Of a DNA stretch of 64,000 nucleotides, positions 1-9,025 are shown piece by piece (the first letter of the stretch is position 1; each line of letters starts with the position of its first letter). The notes beneath the pieces are model-generated. The model worked only from the letters and a program-made list of their open reading frames with translations, was not told where the DNA came from and made no database searches. Source of the stretch: Bacillus rubiinfantis (GTDB taxonomy: Bacteria > Bacillota > Bacilli > Bacillales > Cytobacillaceae); NCBI GenBank assembly GCA_000752035.1, contig CCFE01000024.1, forward strand, positions 186,001 through 250,000, in the 5' to 3' direction. The translations under genes and the position numbers were made by a program.

Positions 1-54
1 CAAGGAATGGTAGAAATCATACAAGTAATTCATTCTAGTTGTTTTCTCCAGCAT
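1..54 (-). CDS. ylxM: YlxM, SRP-associated HTH protein, first 18 codons (runs off window)
   Basis: The minus strand from 54 down to 1 reads MLEKTTRMNYLYDFYHSL, which matches the N-terminus of the YlxM family as I remember it. YlxM is a small helix-turn-helix protein encoded just upstream of ffh and linked to the signal recognition particle. A purine-rich Shine-Dalgarno stretch (GGAGAGGGGG) ends about 8 nt before the ATG. In B. subtilis ylxM directly follows ftsY; here an eight-gene cassette lies between them. Only the first 18 codons are visible, so the HTH domain cannot be inspected. Confidence 0.85.
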   Translation of the reverse strand, partial: MLEKTTRMNYLYDFYHSL

Positions 55-98
55 CCTGGTGTCCCCCTCTCCTTGTTAAGTGAAAAGCCTTTACAATG

Positions 99-127
99 AG
101 TTTACACAGCGGAGCTTTTTCTGTCAA
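99..127 (-). promoter_or_regulatory. Sigma-A promoter of ylxM(-ffh)
   Basis: On the minus strand a perfect -35 TTGACA (122-127) is followed by a 17-nt spacer and a -10 TAAACT (99-104). The ylxM start codon lies about 45 nt downstream. This gives the SRP genes a promoter of their own, independent of the accessory operon that ends at 165. I see no T-tailed hairpin between 165 and 127, so read-through from the accessory operon into ylxM is possible. Confidence 0.75.
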
Positions 128-164
128 GAAATTATCTTTACCACTTCAAGTGAGGAAATTCACA

Positions 165-2954
165 CTAGTGTCTCCGCTGCTTCGCCTCCAACAGGCGTTT
201 TAATCGCTCCGATTTGTCTTCACTTGATTTGAATGACATTAATTCCTGTTTGTCCTGTTTTTGTGCTTGCAGCTTACGCTTTTCGCCTGCAGCTTGTTGT
301 TCTTGAATTGCTGTTGGCTTTTGCTCGAAACTTGACTTGTCTTTAGCGACTGCAACTGTAGACATTTGCGCTGCTGTCATTGTTTGTCCCTGCTTTAATG
401 GCTGTCGCACTGATTTGAATAACTTTACAAGTGGATAAAATGGCTGGAGTCCCAGTCTCCTAATAAATATTTCAACAAAAAACAATAAAAAGGCTGCAAG
501 TAATATTGGTGTACTTATCGTTATAGTTTTCTGTTGCTTGTACTTGAGCGGTCTAAATGCTTCTTTTGGAGACATAAGCTTTTTTCCATCACTTATTGTC
601 GTCAATTCTCGGAGTAAAACTTGATTACGCGGTGATAACAAATACTCTTCTGAATAGGGTACTGAAAATCCCGTTTGAAAAAGTGTTTCTTTTCCCGCTG
701 CAGTAATCTGCTTACTTCGAAAAAAATACATTCCCGGCTTGTGCGGGAAACTGACATCATATTCCCCAGGTGCAGTTGGTTTCAAATTCGTATCCATTAC
801 CTCACCAGCTTGGGAGACAACCATTACTTCTTTAGGTGGGTATTGGTTGTTAGCTGATGTTAAGTGAACAATAACTTGATCCGATTGCTTCGCAACTGTT
901 AGATCTACGGGTTCACTTTCGTATTTCGGCAGCGATTTTGTCACCATTTGGTTGACAAACGCTGACCAATTTCCCCATTTAGGCCAATCCCCTGACCATT
1001 TACCTGTCACATCAGATGTATAAGCTAAAGTCGTACCCAAACCATATTGCCACTCGGCAAGAATAGGGTCTTTCTTTTCACTGAGCAGCGGTAATTCTGC
1101 TCTATTTTTTGCCGTTACTGCAATATAGGCATTCATTTTGGGGACACCTTGTTGAAACAACTCCAACCAACCGGGATATGGCTGAATCTGCGGATAAAAT
1201 GGCTTATCCTCGATATAGGTTCTTGTCGTCATCACTGTTTCCCTTGATAGTATACTTGGTATTACAGATGCGTCAGTCACATCATAAAACCGGCCGCTTC
1301 CCTGGACGGCAAGTTCCTCTAATAACAGACGGTCTGCATCCGCACCAAGGGCAACAGTGGATAGAGTAATATTTTGTTTCTTCCCAGTAGCAATCAACCC
1401 TTCATAGTCACCGTCAGCTGCTGATTGACCGTCGGTTAAGAGAATAATATGTTTTCGCTGGAGCTTCTGCTCGTTTAATTGCTGATAAGCCTCTTCCAAT
1501 GCTGGATAAATATTGGTACCGCCGCCAACAGACACAGTGCGGATCTTGTCAATGGTCTTTTTCTTGTTCTTAAGCGGAGCAGTTTCAACAATTACCCAAG
1601 GACGATCATCAAAAGCAATAAAGCCGAGATGATCATCTTCACGCAGCAATTCAACAGACCGTGCCGCCGCCTCCTTAGCTAAAGTCAACTTATTGCCTCC
1701 CATGCTGCCAGAACGATCGATAACAATAACAAGCCCAAGTGACGGCAATTGTTTCTTCCCTTTAATGTCCATATTAACCGGCAACAGTTTCTCAATTGGG
1801 GTTTTAAAATAACCTCCAAGGCCAAAACTTTCTTCCCCACCAAGCATGATAAACCCGGTACCAAATTCTTTTACCGCTTTTTCAATTAATAACATTTGCT
1901 GTTCTGTCATTTTCGTTGCCGGTACATTGTTAAAAATAATCGACTGGTATTGGAGCATACCGGTCATCGTTGTCGGCAGCTTCTCCGGAATAAGCTGATC
2001 AACCTTTACCCCGGAGGAAGTTAACAGTTTTGCCAGTGAATCTTGTTGATTTCCCTGCACTACTAGGATTTTCGGTGTTCCCTTAACTTGGGAAACCGCA
2101 TAAAGGCTGTTGTTTTCAACATAAGCATCCTGACTTGCGATAACTTCAGCCTTATAGATTGACAGCCCCGGTTCAGTCGCTATATGGGAAAAAGAAAATT
2201 CGTTTCTTCCCTGTTTAAGCGTGATTTTTTTTCGCTTGATATCACGATTATTAAACGAAATCCTTAATTCTGCAGTTTTGTCTGCATTACTATCGATGGT
2301 TACGGTTAACTTTGCCTTTTCACCTTCATATATAGTGGGAGATGTCTCAAAATTGCTGACAGCCACATCTTCCCGAAACTTCTGTTCCACTTCAACATAG
2401 TCCAGTTCTACCTGTTGATTTTTTAACAACTTGGCTGCTTCTTTGCTATTGCCGGCTGTTTCATTCCCATCTGTTACCAGGACAATTCGTCCACTGTTAT
2501 TCTGTCCAAGCATATTACGTGCAAAATCAATTGCATCTTCTATGTTGGTTTCACCTTTATCTATTGTCCCAGTAAAGGAAACCAATTCTGCTTTCTTATT
2601 GTCCATAGATTGTTCAATTGCCGTACCATCTGCAAAAGAAATAATAGAAAACGATTGGTTGACCTTCTTTGCCTCCAGCGCTACATCTAGCCAATCTAAC
2701 ACATTTTCTTCCGTACTTGCAAAACTAGCAGAGCGATCGATAAGAAAAATAATATTTTCCGCTTTTACCGGGAAGACAATTTGGGGAATAGCCAAAGCAG
2801 TGATTAATAAGATAAATACAGCCGCCCGCAATCCTCCGATGAGTGTTTTTTCTGCATTACGATGCCTATGCATCTGTCTAAAATAAAGGAAGATCAATAG
2901 TATTGCTGGCAAGAATAGCAGTAGCAGGAGTGGATATTTAAACTCTAATGCCAC
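165..2954 (-). CDS. Membrane protein with two MIDAS-type VWA domains flanking a GATase-like domain
   Basis: Function unknown; last gene of the ftsY-ylxM accessory operon. Two N-terminal membrane segments (about 8-25 and 38-61) precede a first von Willebrand A domain with an intact MIDAS motif (D73, S75, S77; then T136 and D162). Residues about 290-395 look like a class I glutamine amidotransferase-like fold without an obvious catalytic triad. A second VWA domain follows with D413, S415, S417, T480 and D508. A third membrane helix lies at about 813-831, followed by a charged, Gln/Lys-rich tail of about 100 residues. The start is GTG at 2954, about 7 nt after GGAGGTG, and overlaps the upstream gene by 17 nt. 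The architecture suggests metal-dependent protein binding outside the membrane between the second and third helices. No family name is assigned. Confidence 0.8.
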   Translation of the reverse strand: MALEFKYPLLLLLFLPAILLIFLYFRQMHRHRNAEKTLIGGLRAAVFILLITALAIPQIVFPVKAENIIFLIDRSASFASTEENVLDWLDVALEAKKVNQSFSIISFADGTAIEQSMDNKKAELVSFTGTIDKGETNIEDAIDFARNMLGQNNSGRIVLVTDGNETAGNSKEAAKLLKNQQVELDYVEVEQKFREDVAVSNFETSPTIYEGEKAKLTVTIDSNADKTAELRISFNNRDIKRKKITLKQGRNEFSFSHIATEPGLSIYKAEVIASQDAYVENNSLYAVSQVKGTPKILVVQGNQQDSLAKLLTSSGVKVDQLIPEKLPTTMTGMLQYQSIIFNNVPATKMTEQQMLLIEKAVKEFGTGFIMLGGEESFGLGGYFKTPIEKLLPVNMDIKGKKQLPSLGLVIVIDRSGSMGGNKLTLAKEAAARSVELLREDDHLGFIAFDDRPWVIVETAPLKNKKKTIDKIRTVSVGGGTNIYPALEEAYQQLNEQKLQRKHIILLTDGQSAADGDYEGLIATGKKQNITLSTVALGADADRLLLEELAVQGSGRFYDVTDASVIPSILSRETVMTTRTYIEDKPFYPQIQPYPGWLELFQQGVPKMNAYIAVTAKNRAELPLLSEKKDPILAEWQYGLGTTLAYTSDVTGKWSGDWPKWGNWSAFVNQMVTKSLPKYESEPVDLTVAKQSDQVIVHLTSANNQYPPKEVMVVSQAGEVMDTNLKPTAPGEYDVSFPHKPGMYFFRSKQITAAGKETLFQTGFSVPYSEEYLLSPRNQVLLRELTTISDGKKLMSPKEAFRPLKYKQQKTITISTPILLAAFLLFFVEIFIRRLGLQPFYPLVKLFKSVRQPLKQGQTMTAAQMSTVAVAKDKSSFEQKPTAIQEQQAAGEKRKLQAQKQDKQELMSFKSSEDKSERLKRLLEAKQRRH

Positions 2955-4722
2955 GGCGGTACACCTCCCATTCAGCCATCAGCAAAGCCAGTGCCATAAG
3001 TGCAAACCAGTGCCATAAAGAATCATGCTGTCTTACAGTCATTCCATTAGATTTATTTTTTGTCTCTATCGTAAAGGAGGGTGCTGCTCCTTTTGCAGGT
3101 TCTTTTTCGCGGTCATCTAGCATGACGGAAAAATGAAACATTTGCTCCCCAGCGATTGCTTGATACATTCCTGGAATGTATGGAGCAGTAAAATTTTCTT
3201 TGTTAAGCTGGAGTGAGGTGACATGTTGGCCATCATTATTATATATTTCTAAATTTCCTTGAACCTGCTCCATTTGCAGGTACTTTTCCTCACCAGGCTG
3301 AAAATAACCAAGAAAACTAGTTTGTGAGGATAACCATTGATAACAGTTATAGAGAAAAATAGGAAAACCAGGATGAAGTGGCCAATCCGAATCATTTATG
3401 GAAAAATTCAACAAAATCGCTTGCTGCCCGTTGATCATTCCTGTTTGTATCAGCGGACTATGGCCGCTCATCACGAGATTTTCCCAATCACCAGCTACAG
3501 GTGCTGCTGCCGTTTTTATGTAAGTTTTATCGATATCAACATACTTTAACAGTGGTGTGTCTTTATGTTTATAAGGCTGCTTCACTTCTATTGATTTGCC
3601 ATGTTTATTTACAGTATTAATATAAATGAGCGGACGCTGCGGCAGCTTATCAATTGGGACATCTTCAACGATAATCAGAGCATTTTTGGCAATATCTGCA
3701 TTGTTATTCTTTTCAAGCTGGATCGGGTTCACGCCGATTGTTTTCAAGCCTCTGACGATAAAAGGATTTACTTCTCCATAAGTATAAACAGGGGGATCTA
3801 TCGATGTCAGGACCGCAGTTGATTCATTATCAACCTGATATTGATCTCTTGCCGTAATTATCGCCTGATAAAAACGTTGCTCTGGAAGATTAGGTACCAT
3901 GACAACTGTTTGTTCCCCTGGTTTGAGAACGATGTCTTTGGTAAATAATTGCGTTTCTTCACTCTTAACCGTAAAAGTAGATTTCTCCTTAGATTGGCCC
4001 TGATTCTTGACCACGGCCAGCCCGGAAATTTTTCGGCCTTTTGCAGCAACTCCAAACGATTGTAATGAGATATTGTCATTTATTCCACCAGTATTATGTA
4101 TAGAATAGCTAACATCCTTCCGTTGGCGGACAACATCAGTTTTTTTTACAGAATCAGAAAATATATGGATTACTGTCCCTTCCTTTTGGGCTAATGATTC
4201 TGCTAATCTAACAGCTTTAGCAATATTTTCATGTTCGTATGTAACATGTAGCTGTTCTACTGCCTGTTCAATCAATTCCCGGCTGCTCTCATTGCTTACG
4301 GCAATGACCGGCTTTTCCGCTGCCATAATTATTGTAACTTTCTGGCCATCTAACTGTTGTAACAGCTTTTTCATTTCTTGTTTTGACTCTTCCATTAATG
4401 TATTTTTTTTATTGACCGCGGACATAGATGCCGATGTGTCGATAACCCAAATGAGATGCTCACCAGCCACCTCCTCTGAAAACCATAACGGCTTAACTAA
4501 AGCAAACATCATGAAAAGTAGAATAGCAAATTGCAGCCAAAATAAGACATTTCGCTGCAGCTTTTGCAGCCAGGGTGAAGCCTTCCACTCATTCATTGCC
4601 TCTTGCCACAATAGATTGGAAGGTGTAAGAACAGAATCATATTGTTTTCGAAAAAAGTATAAGAGGACAAAAAAGGCGATAAAAAGGCTTAAGCTAAAAA
4701 AAATCGGATTTGCAAATGACAT
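2938..4722 (-). CDS. BatA-like VWA membrane protein
   Basis: The N-terminus resembles the BatA/aerotolerance N-terminal module: one helix near residues 7-25, a short loop, then a second helix near 60-80. A VWA domain follows with an intact MIDAS sequence DTSAS (close to residues 95-99 from the chosen start). A long extracytoplasmic region and a final membrane helix close to the C-terminus complete the protein of about 594 residues. I placed the start at the ATG at 4722, because GAGGTG lies 6 nt upstream; the earlier GTG and ATG codons (4731, 4728) overlap that Shine-Dalgarno sequence. The gene lies 15 nt after the DUF58 gene and overlaps the 929-residue VWA gene. In other bacteria such proteins are encoded beside MoxR ATPases and are thought to be their clients; here that is inferred from context only. 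Confidence 0.8.
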   Translation of the reverse strand: MSFANPIFFSLSLFIAFFVLLYFFRKQYDSVLTPSNLLWQEAMNEWKASPWLQKLQRNVLFWLQFAILLFMMFALVKPLWFSEEVAGEHLIWVIDTSASMSAVNKKNTLMEESKQEMKKLLQQLDGQKVTIIMAAEKPVIAVSNESSRELIEQAVEQLHVTYEHENIAKAVRLAESLAQKEGTVIHIFSDSVKKTDVVRQRKDVSYSIHNTGGINDNISLQSFGVAAKGRKISGLAVVKNQGQSKEKSTFTVKSEETQLFTKDIVLKPGEQTVVMVPNLPEQRFYQAIITARDQYQVDNESTAVLTSIDPPVYTYGEVNPFIVRGLKTIGVNPIQLEKNNNADIAKNALIIVEDVPIDKLPQRPLIYINTVNKHGKSIEVKQPYKHKDTPLLKYVDIDKTYIKTAAAPVAGDWENLVMSGHSPLIQTGMINGQQAILLNFSINDSDWPLHPGFPIFLYNCYQWLSSQTSFLGYFQPGEEKYLQMEQVQGNLEIYNNDGQHVTSLQLNKENFTAPYIPGMYQAIAGEQMFHFSVMLDDREKEPAKGAAPSFTIETKNKSNGMTVRQHDSLWHWFALMALALLMAEWEVYRRGIRV

Positions 4723-4737
4723 TTTCATCACCTCTTG

Positions 4738-5607
4738 TTAATAAACTACTTTCTTTGCCTTGCAATCATGCAGTAAAAACTGAAGGACATCACTCTCATC
4801 AGTAGTGAATAAATATGTAAAACCATAGCGGCGGCATAAGTGCTCCAGCTGTTTGCAATGCCTGCTTACTCTCTGTCGGTAGTTTGCTAGTGTAGAATTA
4901 TTCAAAGTAAGATTCACACTTTCTTTTGTTTCACTATCAATCAGTTTGACATCTCCGCTGATGCTTGGTTCCAATTCTTGCTTTGATAAAAGCTGAATAA
5001 AGCGAACCTCCTGTTTGGCAGCAGCAAGCTTGTGAAACAACGCTGCAAACGATTCCAGCTCTTCCAGACCATCACTAATTATAATTACTAGTTGATTATG
5101 TTTTAAAAGTTGTGTTGGAAAGTTTTCCGTAAATGTTCCATTGCTCTCTTTTTCTTTAAGCTGGAGAACCTCTAAAAACAACTGTTTTCCATAAACAGCA
5201 CCTTTTCTTTTGACCTGTTTACTTGTTTCAAGAGTAACTGGTGAAAAGGACAAGCGATCATCAGCTGCTAATGCAATATAGCTAAACACGGCAGCCAGCT
5301 CTTTTGCTTTTTGCCATTTCGAGCCAATGACTTGCATTGATTGGGAGCCATCCAGAAAAACACTGACAGACATCTCCTGCTCATCCAAAAACCTTTTTAT
5401 ATAATGTTTCTGTGTCCGCCCATACAAGTTCCAATCAATATGGCGAATATCATCACCTGGCTGATAGAGGCGAAAATCAGAGAATTCCAGTGAAGAACCA
5501 AACTTATTGGTCACCCTTCCCCCTTTATGAATTCCCCGTCTTCGTACCTTTGCAGATAATTTGAACATTTGCAGTTTTGAAACGAACGGATTAACGGCAG
5601 GTATCAT
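4738..5607 (-). CDS. DUF58 domain protein (VWA-like)
   Basis: A 289-residue protein with the DUF58 signature GDDIRHIDWNLYGRT at residues 51-65, followed by a VWA-like strand carrying a complete MIDAS-type triplet (D86, S88, S90). No membrane helix is evident, so it is probably cytoplasmic or peripheral. It overlaps the MoxR ATPase gene by 4 nt, the usual MoxR-DUF58 pairing, which suggests a physical complex. DUF58 proteins have no established biochemical activity; B. subtilis YeaD is an example of the family. Family assignment is firm, role unknown. Confidence 0.85.
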   Translation of the reverse strand: MIPAVNPFVSKLQMFKLSAKVRRRGIHKGGRVTNKFGSSLEFSDFRLYQPGDDIRHIDWNLYGRTQKHYIKRFLDEQEMSVSVFLDGSQSMQVIGSKWQKAKELAAVFSYIALAADDRLSFSPVTLETSKQVKRKGAVYGKQLFLEVLQLKEKESNGTFTENFPTQLLKHNQLVIIISDGLEELESFAALFHKLAAAKQEVRFIQLLSKQELEPSISGDVKLIDSETKESVNLTLNNSTLANYRQRVSRHCKQLEHLCRRYGFTYLFTTDESDVLQFLLHDCKAKKVVY

Positions 5608-6611
5608 TTTCGCCTGCCATCCTTTCCAAGGTCCTCGATAATTTCCAGGATTAGCTCATCCGTAGTAATTCCGCCAGCCTCCCCTTCAAAGTTCAAAAGA
5701 AGTCGGTGGCGCAGCACCGGAACTGCTGTTTGTTTTAAGTCACCTAAAGAAAGATGAAATCTTCCCGCGAATAACGCACGTGCTTTTGCCATTTGCAACA
5801 GGCTTTGCAGGCCCCTTGGACCACTGCCAAACTGAACAAATTGTTTAACCTTTTCAGGGGCATCGGCAGAAGCAGGGTGTGTGGCAGCAATGATTGATAC
5901 GGCAATATCTAATAACTCATCAGCAACAATGATTTCTTTTGCTAACTGCTGCAGGCCAAGAACATCTCCTTCACCTGCTATTTTTTGCAGCATTGGGCTA
6001 GCAAGTCCAGTCGTTCGCAGTGCGATTTCCTTTAATTCCTGTTTTGAAGGATAGCCAACAAGAATTTTACACATAAACCGGTCCATCTGTGCTTCTGGAA
6101 GCGGGTAGGTCCCCTCCATATCAATTGGGTTCTGCGTTGCCAGAACAAAGAATGGCTGCGGTAGCTGTTTTGTTCCTGACATGATTGTCACCGTATGTTC
6201 AGCCATAGCCTCCAGTAACGCACTCTGTGTTTTCGGTGTCGCACGATTGATTTCATCTGCAAGTATTATATTGGCAAATAACGGCCCCTGATGAAAGATG
6301 AATTCCTGTCTGCCGGTCTCATTTTGTTGCAAGATCATCGTGCCAGTAATATCAGCAGGCATTAGATCAGGTGTAAACTGAATCCGTTTAAATGACAAAT
6401 TCAAGCATTCCGAAATGGAGCGCACCAGCATCGTCTTCCCCAATCCAGGCAATCCTTCAAGTAAGACATGACCGCCGGAAAAAATGCTCCAAAGAACTTG
6501 ATCGATGACCTCCTCTTGGCCAACAATAAAGTTAGCTAATTCTTGTTTAATTTGTTTCAACTGCTCGGCAGCGGTTAAAAATTGTTGTTCTTTTTCTTTA
6601 AGCTGGGACAA
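5604..6611 (-). CDS. MoxR family AAA+ ATPase
   Basis: A 335-residue AAA+ protein with Walker A GLPGLGKT (53-60), Walker B ending in D119-E120 (motif ADEINRA) and sensor 1 ATQNP (159-163), in the order typical of MoxR proteins. MoxR ATPases are proposed to act as chaperones that insert cofactors into, or remodel, VWA-domain proteins. Three VWA/DUF58 genes lie immediately downstream and are the obvious candidate partners. The start is TTG at 6611 with AAGGAG about 9 nt upstream. It lies 6 nt after the coiled-coil membrane protein gene and overlaps the DUF58 gene by 4 nt. Confidence 0.92.
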   Translation of the reverse strand: MSQLKEKEQQFLTAAEQLKQIKQELANFIVGQEEVIDQVLWSIFSGGHVLLEGLPGLGKTMLVRSISECLNLSFKRIQFTPDLMPADITGTMILQQNETGRQEFIFHQGPLFANIILADEINRATPKTQSALLEAMAEHTVTIMSGTKQLPQPFFVLATQNPIDMEGTYPLPEAQMDRFMCKILVGYPSKQELKEIALRTTGLASPMLQKIAGEGDVLGLQQLAKEIIVADELLDIAVSIIAATHPASADAPEKVKQFVQFGSGPRGLQSLLQMAKARALFAGRFHLSLGDLKQTAVPVLRHRLLLNFEGEAGGITTDELILEIIEDLGKDGRRK

Positions 6612-6617
6612 TTACCG

Positions 6618-8165
6618 TCACTCCTTCGTTGGGTCAATTTCCAGGAAATAATTTTTAACAAGCTCCTCTAAATCCTTAGGAAGTTTTACTCGCTCGGTTT
6701 GATTACGAAAGGTTTGCTGGTATTCCTGATAAACCTCTTCGTATGGACGGAGACTTCCTTTCAAAACAGGCCCGTCTCCTGAAAATTCTTGTAGGCTATT
6801 ACCTTGGCCAATGCTGCCATTGTCGTTTTCAACGTTTCTTTTACCTGCTATTTGTTCCGGAATCGTCAAATACTCCCTTGACCCAGCACCAAATCCAGCA
6901 CCGTTTCCAGAACCGCCGCTGCCACGCCCGTTCCCACCAGAACTATGCCCATTTTGCATTGTTACTTGACCAGATCCCGAACCGCCATTCCTACTGTTGC
7001 CTTTTCCAGAGGCTGCTGGACTCTGCTTCCCCCCTTGATTACCGCCAGCTGACTGTTTAGAAGGGTTCCCAGTATTGGTATTAGTTTTACCAGTAGGCGC
7101 TGCTGGACTGGATTGAACGGCAAATTGTCCTGGCTTTATACCGTTTGCCGCCATTTCTTGCTGCAGCTGAGCAACTGCCTGGGCAACTGTCGTTTGGGCG
7201 TTGAACAACTCAGCCATCATTTTTTCTGCCTCAAGAGCTTCAGAAACCTGCTTCATTAACTCAGCCAACTCTTGTTTAGAAAATTCTCCGCTCGCCCCAT
7301 TTAGTTGGCTAAGGGCTTTTTTTTGCTGCTCAGTTAATGTCTGTTGCTTTAATTTTTCCAGCTCTTGTCTAACTTTTTCTTCATCTTTCTTTTCAAGTGC
7401 TGAAGCTAATTGGTTTAGCCCTGCTTGCTCAAGACTTTTTTGCCAGTCTGTTAACTTTTGCAGACGCTGCTGTGCTTTATATAATTTTAATTCCAGCTCT
7501 TTTTGCTGCTTTACTAATTTCTTTAACGCATCATTTACATCCGGTTTTTTGGCCAGCATCTCTTGGGCTGTTAACAATGCTTGTTTCGTCTCTGGACTTT
7601 TTTCCCGCATCGCTTTCTTTTCAAGTTCTTTTTCAACCTTTTTCAGAATAGCTAACTTAGTTTCCTCTTGATTAGCTAGTTGCTGTGTTTGATTTGGAAA
7701 AAAATTCAGCAGTGCCGCAATCCCGAATGTTACAGCAACAGCGAACAGCCACTTTGGCAGAAAGTATTGCCTTTTCCGTGAAATTACCCTTTCCAACTCT
7801 GCTTTCATCATCCGTACTGTTTCGGCCCGCTGTAATTGCGGGATGATTCCCTTTTCTTGGATAAATGACAATGTAGTCAGGACTCTATCCTCAGGAATAT
7901 AGCTGTTAAAGATTGTGGCAGCATCCTTCCACATTGGCCGCTGCCGCCAAATACGGAAACTAAAGATAGGGAACAGGAGGAACCAGCTATAAAAAATCAT
8001 TTCATGGTAAAATGGGATGACAAATAATCTTGCAGCCGCCAGCATCGCCACGGACAAAACAGCTGCAGCTAACAGCCCAAAATGGGCTTCAGTTATCATT
8101 TTGTTCATTAATAATTGGCGGCGTAGCGGCTTTAAAAGCAGAAAAAACTGCTTCTGATCCTCCAT
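6618..8165 (-). CDS. Membrane-anchored coiled-coil protein with Gly/Ser/Asn-rich linker
   Basis: I do not recognise the family with certainty. This 515-residue protein has two N-terminal membrane helices (about 27-49 and 54-72), a cytoplasmic stretch, and a third helix (about 137-155). A long Gln/Glu/Lys-rich coiled coil follows (about 165-345), then a low-complexity Gly/Ser/Asn linker (about 350-430). A compact C-terminal segment (430-515) contains an acidic/aromatic motif, YEEVYQEYQ, and ends LVKNYFLEIDP. The coiled coil and linker suggest a tether or spacer on the outer face of the membrane. The ATG at 8165 is preceded by GAGGTGAGGGAGA. It sits between the ABC transporter genes and the MoxR gene and may connect the two modules. 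Confidence 0.75.
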   Translation of the reverse strand: MEDQKQFFLLLKPLRRQLLMNKMITEAHFGLLAAAVLSVAMLAAARLFVIPFYHEMIFYSWFLLFPIFSFRIWRQRPMWKDAATIFNSYIPEDRVLTTLSFIQEKGIIPQLQRAETVRMMKAELERVISRKRQYFLPKWLFAVAVTFGIAALLNFFPNQTQQLANQEETKLAILKKVEKELEKKAMREKSPETKQALLTAQEMLAKKPDVNDALKKLVKQQKELELKLYKAQQRLQKLTDWQKSLEQAGLNQLASALEKKDEEKVRQELEKLKQQTLTEQQKKALSQLNGASGEFSKQELAELMKQVSEALEAEKMMAELFNAQTTVAQAVAQLQQEMAANGIKPGQFAVQSSPAAPTGKTNTNTGNPSKQSAGGNQGGKQSPAASGKGNSRNGGSGSGQVTMQNGHSSGGNGRGSGGSGNGAGFGAGSREYLTIPEQIAGKRNVENDNGSIGQGNSLQEFSGDGPVLKGSLRPYEEVYQEYQQTFRNQTERVKLPKDLEELVKNYFLEIDPTKE

Positions 8166-8176
8166 TCTCCCTCACC

Positions 8177-9025
8177 TCATTTCTTTGCTTTAACCTTCAT
8201 ATTGGGTCGCAGCTTTTTAATACTAATAGTATTCAATACAAGAATAATAATGGAATACATTATCAAATTAGCAGCCCAAAGCGGAAAGGCAAATCCTCCC
8301 CACATTTGGTTTGACAATTCACTAAACGCATCAGGTTCGAGAAAACTAAATAGTATCATCGCAGGATTCAGCATCGTAAAGAGATAGCCAGCTGGATTAT
8401 ATTGGGTAACCCCATTTTGCTGAATTGACATCGAGACAATAAACAAGAACGCCGTACCCGCGGTCAGAAACAGTGTCACTCCATAGGTCGACACCATCGC
8501 AATAATTGTTTTGCGAATGATGGTTGAAAAGAAGATTCCAATGCTGCCAAAGGCTAAAATAATAAACATATAATAACCTAGATTGACCAGTACTTGACCA
8601 GGGGAAATACCTCCATACAGAAATACAATGCTGTAAATCGGCAATGAAGCAATAATCATTAACAATAGGAACGAAATCGATGATAGTAATTTCCCTAAAA
8701 TAATACTCGCTGAACTTTGATTGGTCGTTAATAAAATATTTAATGTCTGCTTTTCCCGCTCTCCACTGATAACTCCGGCCGTTAATCCCGGAGTTATAAA
8801 CAGAATTAAGCCCATTTGTACAAAGGACATCAGCATAAACATGTCCTTACTCTGATCGGGGCGGAATCGTCCCATCGGTGAACCTTGTGATTCTAGAAAG
8901 ATGAACCCGACGATTAAGACTGATACAGCAAGTAAATACAACCCGAGTCCCAGAAAACTTTTAAAGGTGCGAAACCTTAGCTTAAACTCTTTATTTAATA
9001 CTGGATTAACAAGCAGGTTTCTCAC
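8177..9025 (-). CDS. ABC-2 type transporter permease
   Basis: A 282-residue integral membrane protein with about six hydrophobic segments. It carries the cytoplasmic loop motif SGEREKQT (about 86-93), characteristic of ABC-2 permeases (NosY/GldF-like). The start is GTG at 9025; the sequence GTGA shares 4 nt with the end of the ATPase gene, so the two are translationally coupled. Together they would form an ABC exporter or membrane-remodelling unit. The substrate cannot be read from the sequence. Confidence 0.88.
   Translation of the reverse strand: MRNLLVNPVLNKEFKLRFRTFKSFLGLGLYLLAVSVLIVGFIFLESQGSPMGRFRPDQSKDMFMLMSFVQMGLILFITPGLTAGVISGEREKQTLNILLTTNQSSASIILGKLLSSISFLLLMIIASLPIYSIVFLYGGISPGQVLVNLGYYMFIILAFGSIGIFFSTIIRKTIIAMVSTYGVTLFLTAGTAFLFIVSMSIQQNGVTQYNPAGYLFTMLNPAMILFSFLEPDAFSELSNQMWGGFAFPLWAANLIMYSIIILVLNTISIKKLRPNMKVKAKK

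Noticed and set aside
2431..2886. 151-codon plus-strand frame opposite the 929-residue VWA protein
   Set aside because: Antisense to a VWA domain with intact MIDAS residues; the sense frame is clearly the coding one.
7201..7671. 156-codon plus-strand frame rich in Phe/Ser/Cys
   Set aside because: It is the complement of the Gln/Glu/Lys-rich coiled coil of the 515-residue protein; low-complexity mirror image, not a gene.
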